Assembly: GCA_021287165.1 (NCBI GenBank)
Contig: JAJTAY010000034.1
Span: forward strand, 1 to 42,691
Reading direction: 5' to 3'
Length of the DNA stretch: 42,691 nucleotides
From: Bacteroidia bacterium
Lineage (GTDB): Bacteria > Bacteroidota > Bacteroidia > Bacteroidales > F082
In this document: positions 1-7,414 of the stretch, piece after piece
Layout: the number at the start of each line of letters is the position of its first letter
Numbering within the stretch: the stretch's first letter is position 1
Position numbers and translations under genes: made by a program
The notes under the pieces: generated by a model
What the model was told of the DNA's origin: nothing
Databases searched by the model: none
The model's input: the letters and a program-made list of their open reading frames with translations, nothing else

Positions 1-1
1 G

Positions 2-253
2 TACATTGTTGCAGAATACAACCCCGAAACGTACCAAACATCCCCTTTTTACAACACCTATAATTTAGAGCAAAGGATTTTCGCTTTCCAGGAAAAAGCG
101 TCCACACGTCAGGAAATTTGGTTATACAACTTTCTTCTTGATTCTATCAGAAAACGGAGAAACATCTTGATGAAATTAGATTCAGAGTTTTATTCACACT
201 TAGAAAAACAAGCTGACGAAGAATCCAAAAATCTGCATGATCGTGAGGTTTGA
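2..253 (+). CDS. C-terminal part of an unrecognised protein (cut by window start)
   Basis: An open frame enters from the left edge and ends at TGA 251-253, giving 83 residues with no start in view. The visible part is rich in charged and aromatic residues (YNPETYQ near the start, SIRKRRN in the middle, an acidic-basic tail). It has no hydrophobic segment, so it looks like the helical C-terminus of a cytoplasmic protein. I do not recognise the family. It is probably real because the frame is continuous and a strong terminator follows on the same strand about 120 bp downstream. The base composition is more AT-rich than in the genes from 4 kb onward. Confidence 0.55.
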   Translation, partial: YIVAEYNPETYQTSPFYNTYNLEQRIFAFQEKASTRQEIWLYNFLLDSIRKRRNILMKLDSEFYSHLEKQADEESKNLHDREV

Positions 254-532
254 ATAGTTTGATTCTTTGTACCATTTTTGTACTCATAAAAAATAAATTA
301 ACATAATCAACTTATAATCAGATCATTAAAAGTATTTAATATAGTCCTGGCAGGGAGACTTTGAAAATCAAGGGATTGCAATAATGCAATCCCTTTTTCT
401 TTTTAAAATTGCTACCATTTTGTAACGCTTATAACCGATCAGGCGAAGAAAAAATGAGGCAAAGACCTGAATTCCTGTCAGAAAATTGTTGGCCTCAGCA
501 TCCCGAATTCACCTTGTAGTTAATAGCTTAAG
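254..532. other. 279-bp intergenic spacer without a convincing gene
   Basis: The stretch holds a strong plus-strand terminator (371-404) and otherwise no clear gene. A minus-strand frame is open from about 508 to 368 (47 codons) but lacks an upstream start. A plus-strand frame ending at the TAG near 518 contains an ATG near 454 followed by only about 20 codons. Both read surprisingly protein-like, which could mean gene remnants or an interspersed repeat. Confidence 0.4.
371..404 (+). terminator. Intrinsic terminator downstream of the first gene
   Basis: A perfect 10-bp stem (371-380 AGGGATTGCA paired with 385-394) with a 4-base loop ATAA is followed by a T-rich tract (395-404, interrupted once by C). 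The T-tract is on the plus-strand side, so it ends transcription coming from the partial gene at the left edge rather than from the wtp operon. Confidence 0.85.
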
Positions 533-1606
533 TTACTGAGCGTCAGGCTCGAATTGTACTGCTCCGGCCTTGAACTGGATGTAAACATTGGCCGACAGGT
601 GGAGCTGGAGCCTTTGGACCGATTGTCGGGTAACAACTACATAGAATGGTGTTCCCTGTACTTTAACCACAACCTCCACGCCTTCGGATGTATCAAACAT
701 ATCCACAACCTCACCCCTGAACTGATTTACCGCACTGCTGCTCAATGGTTCTGTCGAAAGGGTAATGGAACTTGCGGCTATGTGCACATGGCCTTTATGG
801 CTTTCCGTTTGCGGACGTAAAAGAAGAATACTCAGATTCCCCGTGCTGAAAAGTGCCATCGCCGGGTCACCGCTGACCTCGTATGACAACGACCCGTGAA
901 AAAAATTGCGTATGCCTGCAAACCTGGCTACAAAAGCATTTTTTGGCCGGGAAAAAACTTCTCTGGGGCTGCCCTGCTGTACAATTTTACCCTGCTGCAT
1001 TACAGCAACATCCGTAGCGAGGGCGATGGCCTCGCTGTAGTCGTGTGTTACGTGAATTATCGTTTGGCCTTTTCGGTTCAGCTGCCTGACGAGAGAAGAA
1101 AATTCTGTTCGCAAAGGCGTGTCGAGGTTGGCCAGTGGTTCATCGAGCAGCAGTATTTCTGGTCTGATTGCCAGCGCCCTCGCAATGGCTACACGCTGAG
1201 CTTCGCCGCCCGACAGCTTATCGGCCCGCCGTTTAAGCAGCTGATCGCAGCGTGTTTCCTGTGCAAGACTTTTAATTTCCTTATCTATTTCGCTGGCAGA
1301 CAGTCCTTTGCCCTGAAGGCCATAAGCAATATTAGCAGCTACGCTCATATGTGGAAAAAGCCACTGTTTCTGAAACACCATCCCAATGCCGCGCTGTCCC
1401 GCTGGCAAGCTGAGTATATCCGTTCCGTTTAAAAAAATACTCCCCGAATCGGGCCTTTCCAATCCCGCCATCAGCTCGAGCAGCATGGTTTTGCCCGAAC
1501 CTGAAGGACCTAACAGCACTAAGTAACTGCCCTTTTCAATGGCCAGATGCTCAATATGCAGGACAAAATCGCCTGTTCTTCGGATTAGGTTATCGACCTT
1601 CAGCAT
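533..1606 (-). CDS. wtpC: Tungstate/molybdate ABC transporter ATP-binding protein WtpC/ModC
   Basis: This is the ATPase that powers import of tungstate or molybdate; it sits on the inner face of the membrane bound to WtpB. The 357 residues show Walker A GPSGSGKT (33-40), the Q-loop in VFQKQ (77-81), the signature LSGGEAQ (131-137), Walker B ILLLDEP (151-157) and the switch His in HVTHD. The C-terminal ~120 residues form a TOBE-like extension, as in ModC, WtpC and PotA. Its start overlaps the end of wtpB by 17 bp, which suggests translational coupling in the order wtpA-wtpB-wtpC. The ATPase alone cannot tell molybdate from sulfate or polyamines; the binding protein sets the substrate call. No terminator is obvious after the stop on this strand. 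Confidence 0.88.
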   Translation of the reverse strand: MLKVDNLIRRTGDFVLHIEHLAIEKGSYLVLLGPSGSGKTMLLELMAGLERPDSGSIFLNGTDILSLPAGQRGIGMVFQKQWLFPHMSVAANIAYGLQGKGLSASEIDKEIKSLAQETRCDQLLKRRADKLSGGEAQRVAIARALAIRPEILLLDEPLANLDTPLRTEFSSLVRQLNRKGQTIIHVTHDYSEAIALATDVAVMQQGKIVQQGSPREVFSRPKNAFVARFAGIRNFFHGSLSYEVSGDPAMALFSTGNLSILLLRPQTESHKGHVHIAASSITLSTEPLSSSAVNQFRGEVVDMFDTSEGVEVVVKVQGTPFYVVVTRQSVQRLQLHLSANVYIQFKAGAVQFEPDAQ

Positions 1607-2387
1607 GCTTTCCGGGCCTCGAGATTATGTTGAGTAAAACAAATACCAGCAAACAGATAAGTAAAAACAGCGCCGTAACAGGTCTGGCATGGTCGATTCC
1701 AAAGCTGGTGAAACGTTCGTAGATCATCACCGGCGTGGTCATTGGATGATATGCGATGATCACCACAGCGCCAAATTCGCTCATTCCCCTGCCCCACATC
1801 ATCACCATTCCGCTCAGAATGCTGCGGCTGGCCAAAGGCAGGCTGATGGTTCTGAAAATCCTGAAGGGCCCTGCCCCCATGGACTGGGCAACTTTTTCGT
1901 ACATCACTGGAACCATGGCAAATCCATCAACGGCGGCATTGAACAGATAAGGCAGGCTTACAAAAGCCATTGCAATAAAAATGCCGGCTGTGTTGTTGAC
2001 AAACGAAAGCCCGGCGGCATCGGCCATCCGGCCAAGGGCAGTATCGCGGGATACCACGCTCAGCAAGGCAATGCCCGCCGCCGAATGTGGAATAACAACG
2101 GGAATATTGATGATGGCATGCAGCAACCTCCGCAATGGAAAATTCCGCCGGGCTACTACCCAGGCAAAAGGGATAGTCAGTAAGGCAAATACCAAGGTGG
2201 TCAACATGGCAACAAAGAGTGTCCTGCCAATGCTTTGCCGTACTTCCTCGTCGCCGGCAGCTTCAACAAGACCCGATGTGCCGGCTGACAGCAGCAGTCC
2301 GGCCAGCGGAGCAATCACAAAAAAGAGCAGCAGCCCTCCAAGCAGCGGAAAGATGATATTGGTGATTGTACCCGACGCTTTTCTCAT
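1590..2387 (-). CDS. wtpB: Tungstate/molybdate ABC transporter permease WtpB/ModB
   Basis: Inner-membrane channel subunit of the importer, 265 residues. About six hydrophobic segments are visible, beginning at residues 10-34 and then near 57-78, 90-113, 130-155, 187-215 and 235-256. The cytoplasmic EAA-type loop that docks to the ATPase is seen as MGAGPFRIFRTISLPLASR, with the typical Gly and Leu-Pro pattern of BPD-type permeases. It overlaps wtpA by 4 bp at its start and wtpC by 17 bp at its end, so the three genes form one tight transcription unit. ModB, WtpB and CysT/W permeases are close relatives; the specificity is taken from WtpA. Confidence 0.88.
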   Translation of the reverse strand: MRKASGTITNIIFPLLGGLLLFFVIAPLAGLLLSAGTSGLVEAAGDEEVRQSIGRTLFVAMLTTLVFALLTIPFAWVVARRNFPLRRLLHAIINIPVVIPHSAAGIALLSVVSRDTALGRMADAAGLSFVNNTAGIFIAMAFVSLPYLFNAAVDGFAMVPVMYEKVAQSMGAGPFRIFRTISLPLASRSILSGMVMMWGRGMSEFGAVVIIAYHPMTTPVMIYERFTSFGIDHARPVTALFLLICLLVFVLLNIISRPGKHAEGR

Positions 2388-3343
2388 GGCATGAGCTGCT
2401 TTCTGATAATTTCAGGAACTTCTTCAACACCTATGGGTGCAATGCCGGTGAGGCTGCGATGACCATGAGCCAGCAAAATCTCCTGCCCTTTTCGGCTTGC
2501 TATAAAGGCAGCAAAACGAGCCGCTGTGGATTTATTTGGTGCGTCATTGGGTATGGTCAGCCCGTAAAGGATGACTTCTCCTTCAATTTCGAACAATTCG
2601 CCGGGTTTTCTGCCGCGTATCTGGGTAATGGCCCTTCGGTAATTTTCAGCGAAATCGGGATTTGAAAGGTTAATTTCGTCAGGAAGTGTAATAAAATCAA
2701 GCTTATGTTGCACCGCGATGGAACGATAGGTGAAAATGTAGTCCAGATGCCCGGTTTGCAACAAAGCAATGAGGTCAGTTTCTTTAGGTCGGACATTCAT
2801 GCTGCTGGCAGCGAGCACTTTATCTGCCAGTCCGGTTTTGCCGTAATGCTCTTCAGCCAGTTGAAGGAGCAGAATCGTTCGATAACCGCAAGGGTCGAGA
2901 TCGGGATTGGAACGACCGATGGCAATATCCGGATCTTTCAGCATTTCGGTCCAGTTTTCGCTATTGATTTCATTTCTCCCTCTGGAATGTTTGGCATAGG
3001 CCACCACCATTTCATTGCCAGCAAAGGGAAGACTCCAGGTGGCAAATTCTGGAATGAGGTATTCCCTGATCAGGCGTTCGTCGGCTGAAGCCACCATATC
3101 GGCTTGCTTGCCCAGTTCGGTGAGCTTTCGTATGGTTTCGAGGCTTCCTGCAGCCTCCATCCTGAAAAGAATCCCGGGATTTTGAGCGGCAAAACTGTCA
3201 GCCAGCGCTTTGAGCGGCACAGACAGGCTGCCTGCATGCAGCACAGTAAGCGTTGCAGATGAAGACTCCATGCGTGGCGATGCATGGTGGCACGAAAGCG
3301 CCACAACAGCCATCGACATAACCATCAGCATTCGTATCACCAT
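2384..3343 (-). CDS. wtpA: Tungstate/molybdate-binding lipoprotein WtpA
   Basis: Extracytoplasmic solute-binding protein of the importer, 319 residues from the ATG at 3343. An in-frame TTG at 3358 would add five residues but lies inside a TAnnTTTG promoter box, so I reject it. After a hydrophobic leader ending in VALSC (an imperfect lipobox, Cys near 18), the mature part begins with VLHAGSLSVPLKAL, the oxyanion-binding signature of the ModA/WtpA group. The later GRSNPDLDPCGYR segment is characteristic of WtpA-type rather than classical ModA proteins. WtpA proteins bind both tungstate and molybdate, often preferring tungstate. The gene leads the wtpA-B-C operon. No molybdenum or tungsten enzyme is encoded in this window. 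Confidence 0.87.
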   Translation of the reverse strand: MVIRMLMVMSMAVVALSCHHASPRMESSSATLTVLHAGSLSVPLKALADSFAAQNPGILFRMEAAGSLETIRKLTELGKQADMVASADERLIREYLIPEFATWSLPFAGNEMVVAYAKHSRGRNEINSENWTEMLKDPDIAIGRSNPDLDPCGYRTILLLQLAEEHYGKTGLADKVLAASSMNVRPKETDLIALLQTGHLDYIFTYRSIAVQHKLDFITLPDEINLSNPDFAENYRRAITQIRGRKPGELFEIEGEVILYGLTIPNDAPNKSTAARFAAFIASRKGQEILLAHGHRSLTGIAPIGVEEVPEIIRKQLMP

Positions 3344-3355
3344 GCGGGAAATAGG

Positions 3356-3363
3356 CAAAAATA
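3356..3363 (-). promoter_or_regulatory. Putative -7 promoter box of the wtp operon
   Basis: On the minus strand the sequence reads TATTTTTG, an exact match to the Bacteroidota TAnnTTTG element. Transcription would start about 5-7 bases further on, leaving a leader of only a few bases before the ATG at 3343. No clear TTG-type -33 element is seen at the expected distance, so this rests on the -7 box alone. Confidence 0.5.
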
Positions 3364-3602
3364 ATCTAATTGACGGTCAGCGCCAGCTTTAGGGCCATCA
3401 CCATTTGCAGCAACAGTAAAAACGGGCCTTTCAATTTTCTACAATAAGTATTTAATAATTTGAAACAAAAGTTAAACATTTGAAACTTGATAAGGCTCCA
3501 ATAATTCCCTAACACCTGTTTTTCAGCCATTTAAACAAAAAACAACTACTGTCAAACGCCTTTGTGCTGCTGACATGTGATTTTCATTAAAAATGCTTAT
3601 CT
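3364..3602. other. Intergenic region between wtpA and the NTF2-like lipoprotein gene
   Basis: An AT-rich divergent spacer with no open frame worth reporting and no conserved riboswitch architecture that I can recognise. I specifically looked for a Moco-like structured leader upstream of wtpA and saw none. If the promoter at 3356-3363 is right, there is no room for one on the wtp transcript. Confidence 0.4.
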
Positions 3603-3610
3603 TATTTTTG
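3603..3610 (+). promoter_or_regulatory. Putative -7 promoter box for the NTF2-like lipoprotein
   Basis: TATTTTTG, an exact TAnnTTTG match, lies 92 bases before the ATG at 3703. Only a TTTT-type partial -33 element is present about 20 bases upstream. The predicted leader of about 85 bases contains the palindrome AACCGGTT. Confidence 0.45.
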
Positions 3611-3702
3611 CTCAGCTTTTTAACCGGTTACCGGCCACAATCACACAAAACAACGGACCAGCCGAACACCGTAATACAAAGTAGGCAGTAAATGGATTAA
3701 CA

Positions 3703-4284
3703 ATGACAAAATTTAAAACGCTCAGTTTGTTTTTTGCCCTTGCATTCCTGGCTGTTGCCTGCGCTCCGGCCGCCAAGAATGAGGCCCCGCAGGCCATTGC
3801 TCAAACCATCACTTTCGAAGAGGTTAACGCTGCACAGCAAGCCTGGTGCGACGCTCTTGTAAAAATTGGTGAGCTCAGCGAAAATGGCGGCGACTACACC
3901 GCTTTTGCCACACAGGTGCTCTCTGATGCCTATGATTACGACAACGGAAAAGTGTTTTTCAAGCCCACACTGGCTTATGGCCCAAACACCTTCCGTGTGA
4001 CCAAAAAGAGTGCATTAGCTTATTTTGTTGGTGATGATCCTGACTTCCCGGAAGACAAAGGATTTGCCCGCACGCCCTGGGTTAGTGCACGTTACGATAA
4101 TATCGGTGAAGGCAACGAAGGCATTCAGATTCACGGCAACATCGCCATCACTATGGGCAATGTTTATGTGACCGATAAAAACGGCAATGAGGCTATGGTG
4201 GACAAAACCTGGGTTTTCAAGAAAGGCGATGACGGAAAATTGCGCATCATTGTGCATCACTCCTCTCTTCCCTACAAACCCTGA
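3703..4284 (+). CDS. Exported lipoprotein with an NTF2-like (SnoaL/DUF4440-type) domain
   Basis: The 193-residue protein has a classical lipoprotein signal, with a hydrophobic core followed by LAVAC (Cys near 20), so it should be lipid-anchored in the periplasm or outer membrane. The mature part opens with an amphipathic helix containing AAQQAWCDALVKIG and ends with WVFKK...LRIIVHHSSLPY. The W-x-I-x-x-H-H-S-S-x-P ending is typical of the cystatin-like NTF2 superfamily, in particular the CaMKII-association/DUF4440 subgroup. Members bind small ligands or multimerise, and the specific function here is unknown. It is a single gene with its own promoter and terminator. Confidence 0.75.
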   Translation: MTKFKTLSLFFALAFLAVACAPAAKNEAPQAIAQTITFEEVNAAQQAWCDALVKIGELSENGGDYTAFATQVLSDAYDYDNGKVFFKPTLAYGPNTFRVTKKSALAYFVGDDPDFPEDKGFARTPWVSARYDNIGEGNEGIQIHGNIAITMGNVYVTDKNGNEAMVDKTWVFKKGDDGKLRIIVHHSSLPYKP

Positions 4285-4307
4285 GTTGTCCAGCGCAACA
4301 TAAAACG

Positions 4308-4338
4308 AAAAGACTGTCTCCATTGAGGCAGTCTTTTT
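4308..4338 (+). terminator. Intrinsic terminator after the NTF2-like lipoprotein gene
   Basis: AAAAGACTG (4308-4316) pairs with CAGTCTTTT (4329-4337), extended inward by a T-G, a C-G and a T-A pair around the loop CCATTG. A run of six T overlaps and follows the right arm. It lies 24 bp after the stop at 4284. Confidence 0.85.
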
Positions 4339-4435
4339 TGTTTTCAAAAGAGGATTATTGGTACTAATTAGCACTGTTCCATTTAAATCGTATGTTTGAT
4401 TCCGTTTTGAGGGAAAAGAATTTTATTGTATTTAT

Positions 4436-4936
4436 ATGGAAAAAATCAGAATCGAACTGAAATGGGGCATCTATTTTGTCCTGATGATGATAGGCTGGAT
4501 GCTGGTGGAACGGCTTAGCGGCCTGCACGGAAAATACCTTGAGAAGCAGGAGATTTTCTCAAATTTCATCGCAATTCCGGCTATAACGATTTATGTGCTG
4601 GCCCTGCTTGATCTGCGGCGCAGGAAATATGGCGGCAGCATGACCTATGGTCAGGGCTTCGTCAGTGGTCTGATTATTACCGCTGTCGTAACTGTGTTTT
4701 CGCCTTTGGTACAATACCTTACAAGCGAGGTTATCAGCCCGGATTACTTCGAAAACATGATTCAGCTTACGGTGAGCAAGGGTAAAATGAGCCAACAGGA
4801 AGCGGAAGCATATTTTAATCTGCCTTCCTATATCCGTCAGGTGCTTGTCGGGACGCCGGTAATGGGCATTGCCACTACGGCTGTTGTAGCCATCTTCACA
4901 AGGAAACGCACATCACAACAGGGTACAAGGGCTTAA
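4436..4936 (+). CDS. DUF4199-family small inner-membrane protein
   Basis: A 166-residue protein with four predicted membrane segments: about 8-27, a second at 42-60, a third at 73-97 and a fourth near 137-157. The GGSMTYGQGFVSGLIIT stretch between segments 2 and 3, and the long middle loop ending in KGKMSQQEAEAYF, match the layout of DUF4199, a Bacteroidota membrane family of unknown function. Its stop codon overlaps the stop of the convergent PurF-like gene by 4 bp, inside a perfect palindrome. It starts at the first ATG. No good promoter was identified. Confidence 0.75.
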   Translation: MEKIRIELKWGIYFVLMMIGWMLVERLSGLHGKYLEKQEIFSNFIAIPAITIYVLALLDLRRRKYGGSMTYGQGFVSGLIITAVVTVFSPLVQYLTSEVISPDYFENMIQLTVSKGKMSQQEAEAYFNLPSYIRQVLVGTPVMGIATTAVVAIFTRKRTSQQGTRA

Positions 4937-4944
4937 TAAGCCCT
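4928..4944. repeat. Palindrome containing the two convergent stop codons
   Basis: AGGGCTTA (4928-4935), one A, then TAAGCCCT (4937-4944) form a perfect inverted repeat. Both TAA stop codons, of the DUF4199 gene and of the minus-strand PurF-like gene, lie inside it. As RNA it could fold as a 6-bp stem with a 5-base loop on either strand. There is no T-tract on either side, so if it terminates transcription it does so without the usual U-run. Confidence 0.6.
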
Positions 4945-6834
4945 CTCGTTGCGGCCTTCGATATAATTAATAAAGGAGCGGCAAACCACTTTGTTTCCGC
5001 CGGGCGTGGGGTAATCGCCTGTAAAATACCAATCGCCGGTATGCTGGGGCATGGCTCTGTGCAGGTTTTCGATTGACTGAAACACCACCGAAACCCTTGC
5101 CTTTACTTTGGGCGAAGTGACTAATTGTGCAATTTTTGCACTGATTTGCCTTGCGGTAAATGGCTTGTAAATCAATTTGACATGGTTCTGCATTTCCTCC
5201 TTTGGCAGATGCATTTGGGCCTTGCACAGGCGATACACTTCGTTGATGACGCTTTCCTGTCCGGTTTCTTTTAGCAGCTCGATGGCCGCGCGGAAGGCGA
5301 CAAAATCGCTGAGCTTGGCCATATCGATGCCGTAGCAGTCAGGGTAGCGTATTTGCGGGGCTGAGGAGGCAATGACGATATGCTTCGGCTGCAGCCTGTC
5401 GAGAATGCGAATAATGCTGTTTCGCAAGGTTGTACCACGGACGATGGAATCGTCGAGCACCACAAGGGTGTCCTGACCAGGCCTGACCACACCGTAGGTT
5501 ACATCGTAAACGTGGGCCACAAGATCGTCGCGCTGATTATCCTGCGTGATAAAGGTGCGAAGCTTAACGTCTTTCACGGCTATCTCCTCCACCCTCAGGC
5601 CATTTTCGAATATTTTTTCCAAAAGCTCGGGTGTGAGCTTGTCCATCGAAGCCAGAATGCGCTCTTTTTTGCGCTGCATGCTCAGGTGGTTAAGCTCGGT
5701 AACGAGTCCGCGGAAAGCCACCGAAGCCGTGTTGGGTATGTAAGAGAAGACGGTGTTGTCGAGGTCGTTGTCTATTTCCTTAAGCACGTCCGGCACAAGA
5801 AGTTCACCCAGTTTTCGCCGCTCGCGGTAGATGTCGGCATCGGTGCCTCGCGAAAAATAAATGCGCTCAAACGAACAGGAACGCTTCTCGAGGGGCTGCT
5901 TAAACATTTGCTCCGACCAGCTGCCATCGCGTTTGATAATGAGGGCATGACCCGGTTTGAGCTCACGAATGCCTGAATGCTGAATTTTGAAGGCGGTTTG
6001 GATGGGCGGTCGTTCACTGGCTGCCACAATCACTTCATCGTCGGCATAATAATATGCCGGCCTGATGCCCGATGGGTCGCGCATCACAAAGGCGTCGCCG
6101 TGGCCGGCCATACCTGTAATGACATAGCCACCGTCCCAGTACTGGCTACTTTCTTCAAGTATGCGACGAACATCAAGATCTCTGGCGATGAGGGGTGAAA
6201 TATCCTTTTTGGCAAAGCCTTTCGAACGATACTGCTGGTAGATACGCTCGTTTTCTTCGTCGAGCCAGTGCCCTATTTTCTCAAGAATTGTAACAGTATC
6301 GGATGTTTCCACAGGATATTGTCCGAGCTCAACCAGCTTGTTGAAAAGCTCGTCAACATTGGTCATATTGAAATTTCCGGCCAGCACGAGCGTCCTGGTC
6401 ATCCAGTTGTTGTGCCGGATAAAAGGGTGCAGGTTCTGGATGTTGTTGCCACCGAAAGTTCCATAGCGAAGGTGACCCATAAACAATTCGCCGGTAAAAG
6501 GGACATTGTTTTTAAGCCACTCAATATCGTTGAGCCTCGCAGGGGATTTTTCGCGGATATCCTGTAGCTGGTCGTAAACCTGCTGGAAAATATCGCGTAT
6601 GGGTGTGGAAGAGTTCGACCTGATGCGGTCGATGTATTTATTGCCCGGCGGGAGGTCGAATTTTATTCCGGCTATTCCTGCTCCGTCCTGACCACGATTG
6701 TGCTGTTTCTGCATAAGCAGGTGCAGCTTTTGGAGCCCGTAGAAGGATGTGCCGTAGTTTGCGAGGTAATATTCGAGCGGTTTCAGGAGGCGGATGAGTA
6801 CGATTCCGCACTCGTGTTTTATCTGGTCGCTCAT
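4933..6834 (-). CDS. Long PurF-like class II glutamine amidotransferase/phosphoribosyltransferase
   Basis: A 633-residue relative of amidophosphoribosyltransferase, the enzyme that makes phosphoribosylamine from PRPP and glutamine at the start of purine synthesis. After a short propeptide the catalytic Cys9 opens the CGIV motif of N-terminal-nucleophile glutaminases. QKQHNRGQDGAG and GHLRYGTFGG are the glutamine-site motifs. The phosphoribosyl half carries the PRPP loop LVVLDDSIVRGTT near residues 455-470. Classical PurF proteins are about 470-510 residues; this one has roughly 130 extra residues, including a 30-residue insert between RGLVTELNH and the PRPP loop. Bacteroidota often carry such a long paralogue beside a normal purF, so whether this one supplies purine synthesis cannot be decided here. 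It is divergent from the GNAT gene. Confidence 0.82.
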   Translation of the reverse strand: MSDQIKHECGIVLIRLLKPLEYYLANYGTSFYGLQKLHLLMQKQHNRGQDGAGIAGIKFDLPPGNKYIDRIRSNSSTPIRDIFQQVYDQLQDIREKSPARLNDIEWLKNNVPFTGELFMGHLRYGTFGGNNIQNLHPFIRHNNWMTRTLVLAGNFNMTNVDELFNKLVELGQYPVETSDTVTILEKIGHWLDEENERIYQQYRSKGFAKKDISPLIARDLDVRRILEESSQYWDGGYVITGMAGHGDAFVMRDPSGIRPAYYYADDEVIVAASERPPIQTAFKIQHSGIRELKPGHALIIKRDGSWSEQMFKQPLEKRSCSFERIYFSRGTDADIYRERRKLGELLVPDVLKEIDNDLDNTVFSYIPNTASVAFRGLVTELNHLSMQRKKERILASMDKLTPELLEKIFENGLRVEEIAVKDVKLRTFITQDNQRDDLVAHVYDVTYGVVRPGQDTLVVLDDSIVRGTTLRNSIIRILDRLQPKHIVIASSAPQIRYPDCYGIDMAKLSDFVAFRAAIELLKETGQESVINEVYRLCKAQMHLPKEEMQNHVKLIYKPFTARQISAKIAQLVTSPKVKARVSVVFQSIENLHRAMPQHTGDWYFTGDYPTPGGNKVVCRSFINYIEGRNERAY

Positions 6835-6857
6835 AATGTGGCTGAGGCGAAAGTGAT

Positions 6858-6865
6858 TAGCTTTG
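6858..6865 (+). promoter_or_regulatory. Putative -7 promoter box for the GNAT acetyltransferase
   Basis: TAGCTTTG, an exact TAnnTTTG match, lies in the 51-bp gap between the divergent PurF-like gene and the ATG at 6886. No matching -33 TTG is visible. Confidence 0.45.
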
Positions 6866-6885
6866 TAAAAGAAAGCGCAAAAGTA

Positions 6886-7353
6886 ATGAAAAAAGAAGAG
6901 CTCCTGGTTCGCGAAGCATCAAGGAATGATATTGCAGTTATTCAGGCATTTCAGCTGGCAATGGCCGAAGAAACCGAAGGTCTTGTGCTCGATGTTGATA
7001 CCCTGATGAAGGGCATCAGCGCAGTTTTCGACGCTCCGGAAAAGGGAAAATATTTTGTTGCGGTGCTTGATGAAACAATTGTAGGCTCATTGATGATAAC
7101 GTATGAGTGGAGCGACTGGCGCTGCCGGACCATCTATTGGATTCAGTCGGTATATGTTTTGCCCGATTACCGGAGAAAAGGTGTTTACAGGGCATTGTAC
7201 GAATATGTGCGGACGTTGGCAGAGGCCGACGAAACCGTAGGGGGCATCAGGCTTTATGTGGACAGCCAGAATCATGCGGCGCAACACACCTACAGCCGCC
7301 TGGGAATGAACGGCGAACACTACAGGGTATTTGAGTGGATGCGTACTTTCTGA
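6886..7353 (+). CDS. GNAT-family N-acetyltransferase
   Basis: A 155-residue cytoplasmic acetyltransferase that would move an acetyl group from acetyl-CoA to an unknown amine. After the start MKKEELLVREA come the family's beta-strands and then the acetyl-CoA loop VYVLPDYRRKGVYRALYEYV, a good match to motif A (V-x-P-x-x-R-x-x-G/A). The C-terminal IRLYVDSQNHAAQHTYSRLGM is motif B with its conserved N, A and Y positions. The same frame stays open upstream to 6700, but that part is antisense to the PurF-like gene. The ATG at 6886 leaves the right domain length and lies just after a TAnnTTTG box. Confidence 0.87.
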   Translation: MKKEELLVREASRNDIAVIQAFQLAMAEETEGLVLDVDTLMKGISAVFDAPEKGKYFVAVLDETIVGSLMITYEWSDWRCRTIYWIQSVYVLPDYRRKGVYRALYEYVRTLAEADETVGGIRLYVDSQNHAAQHTYSRLGMNGEHYRVFEWMRTF

Positions 7354-7358
7354 AAACC

Positions 7359-7388
7359 TTGCCCACCGCCAGTAAAATGCTATTTTTG
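7359..7388 (+). promoter_or_regulatory. Promoter of the YfcC-type carrier gene
   Basis: A TTG at 7359-7361 and TATTTTTG at 7381-7388 are separated by 19 bases, which fits the Bacteroidota -33/-7 arrangement. The predicted start point is about 20 bases before the ATG at 7415. Confidence 0.65.
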
Positions 7389-7414
7389 CCGGAAACCCCT
7401 ACAAATCATCCTCT

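Noticed and set aside
345..404. A tRNA or tRNA fragment
   Set aside because: Only the last ~16 bases faintly resemble a tRNA 3' end; no cloverleaf can be drawn, so it is kept only as a low-confidence idea in the findings.
3364..3602. A possible molybdenum-cofactor riboswitch before the wtp operon
   Set aside because: No conserved paired structure is visible and the likely promoter sits directly at the start codon, leaving no leader to fold.
6700..6885. N-terminal extension of the GNAT protein
   Set aside because: It overlaps the PurF-like gene on the other strand and adds nothing like a GNAT domain; the ATG at 6886 gives the expected length.
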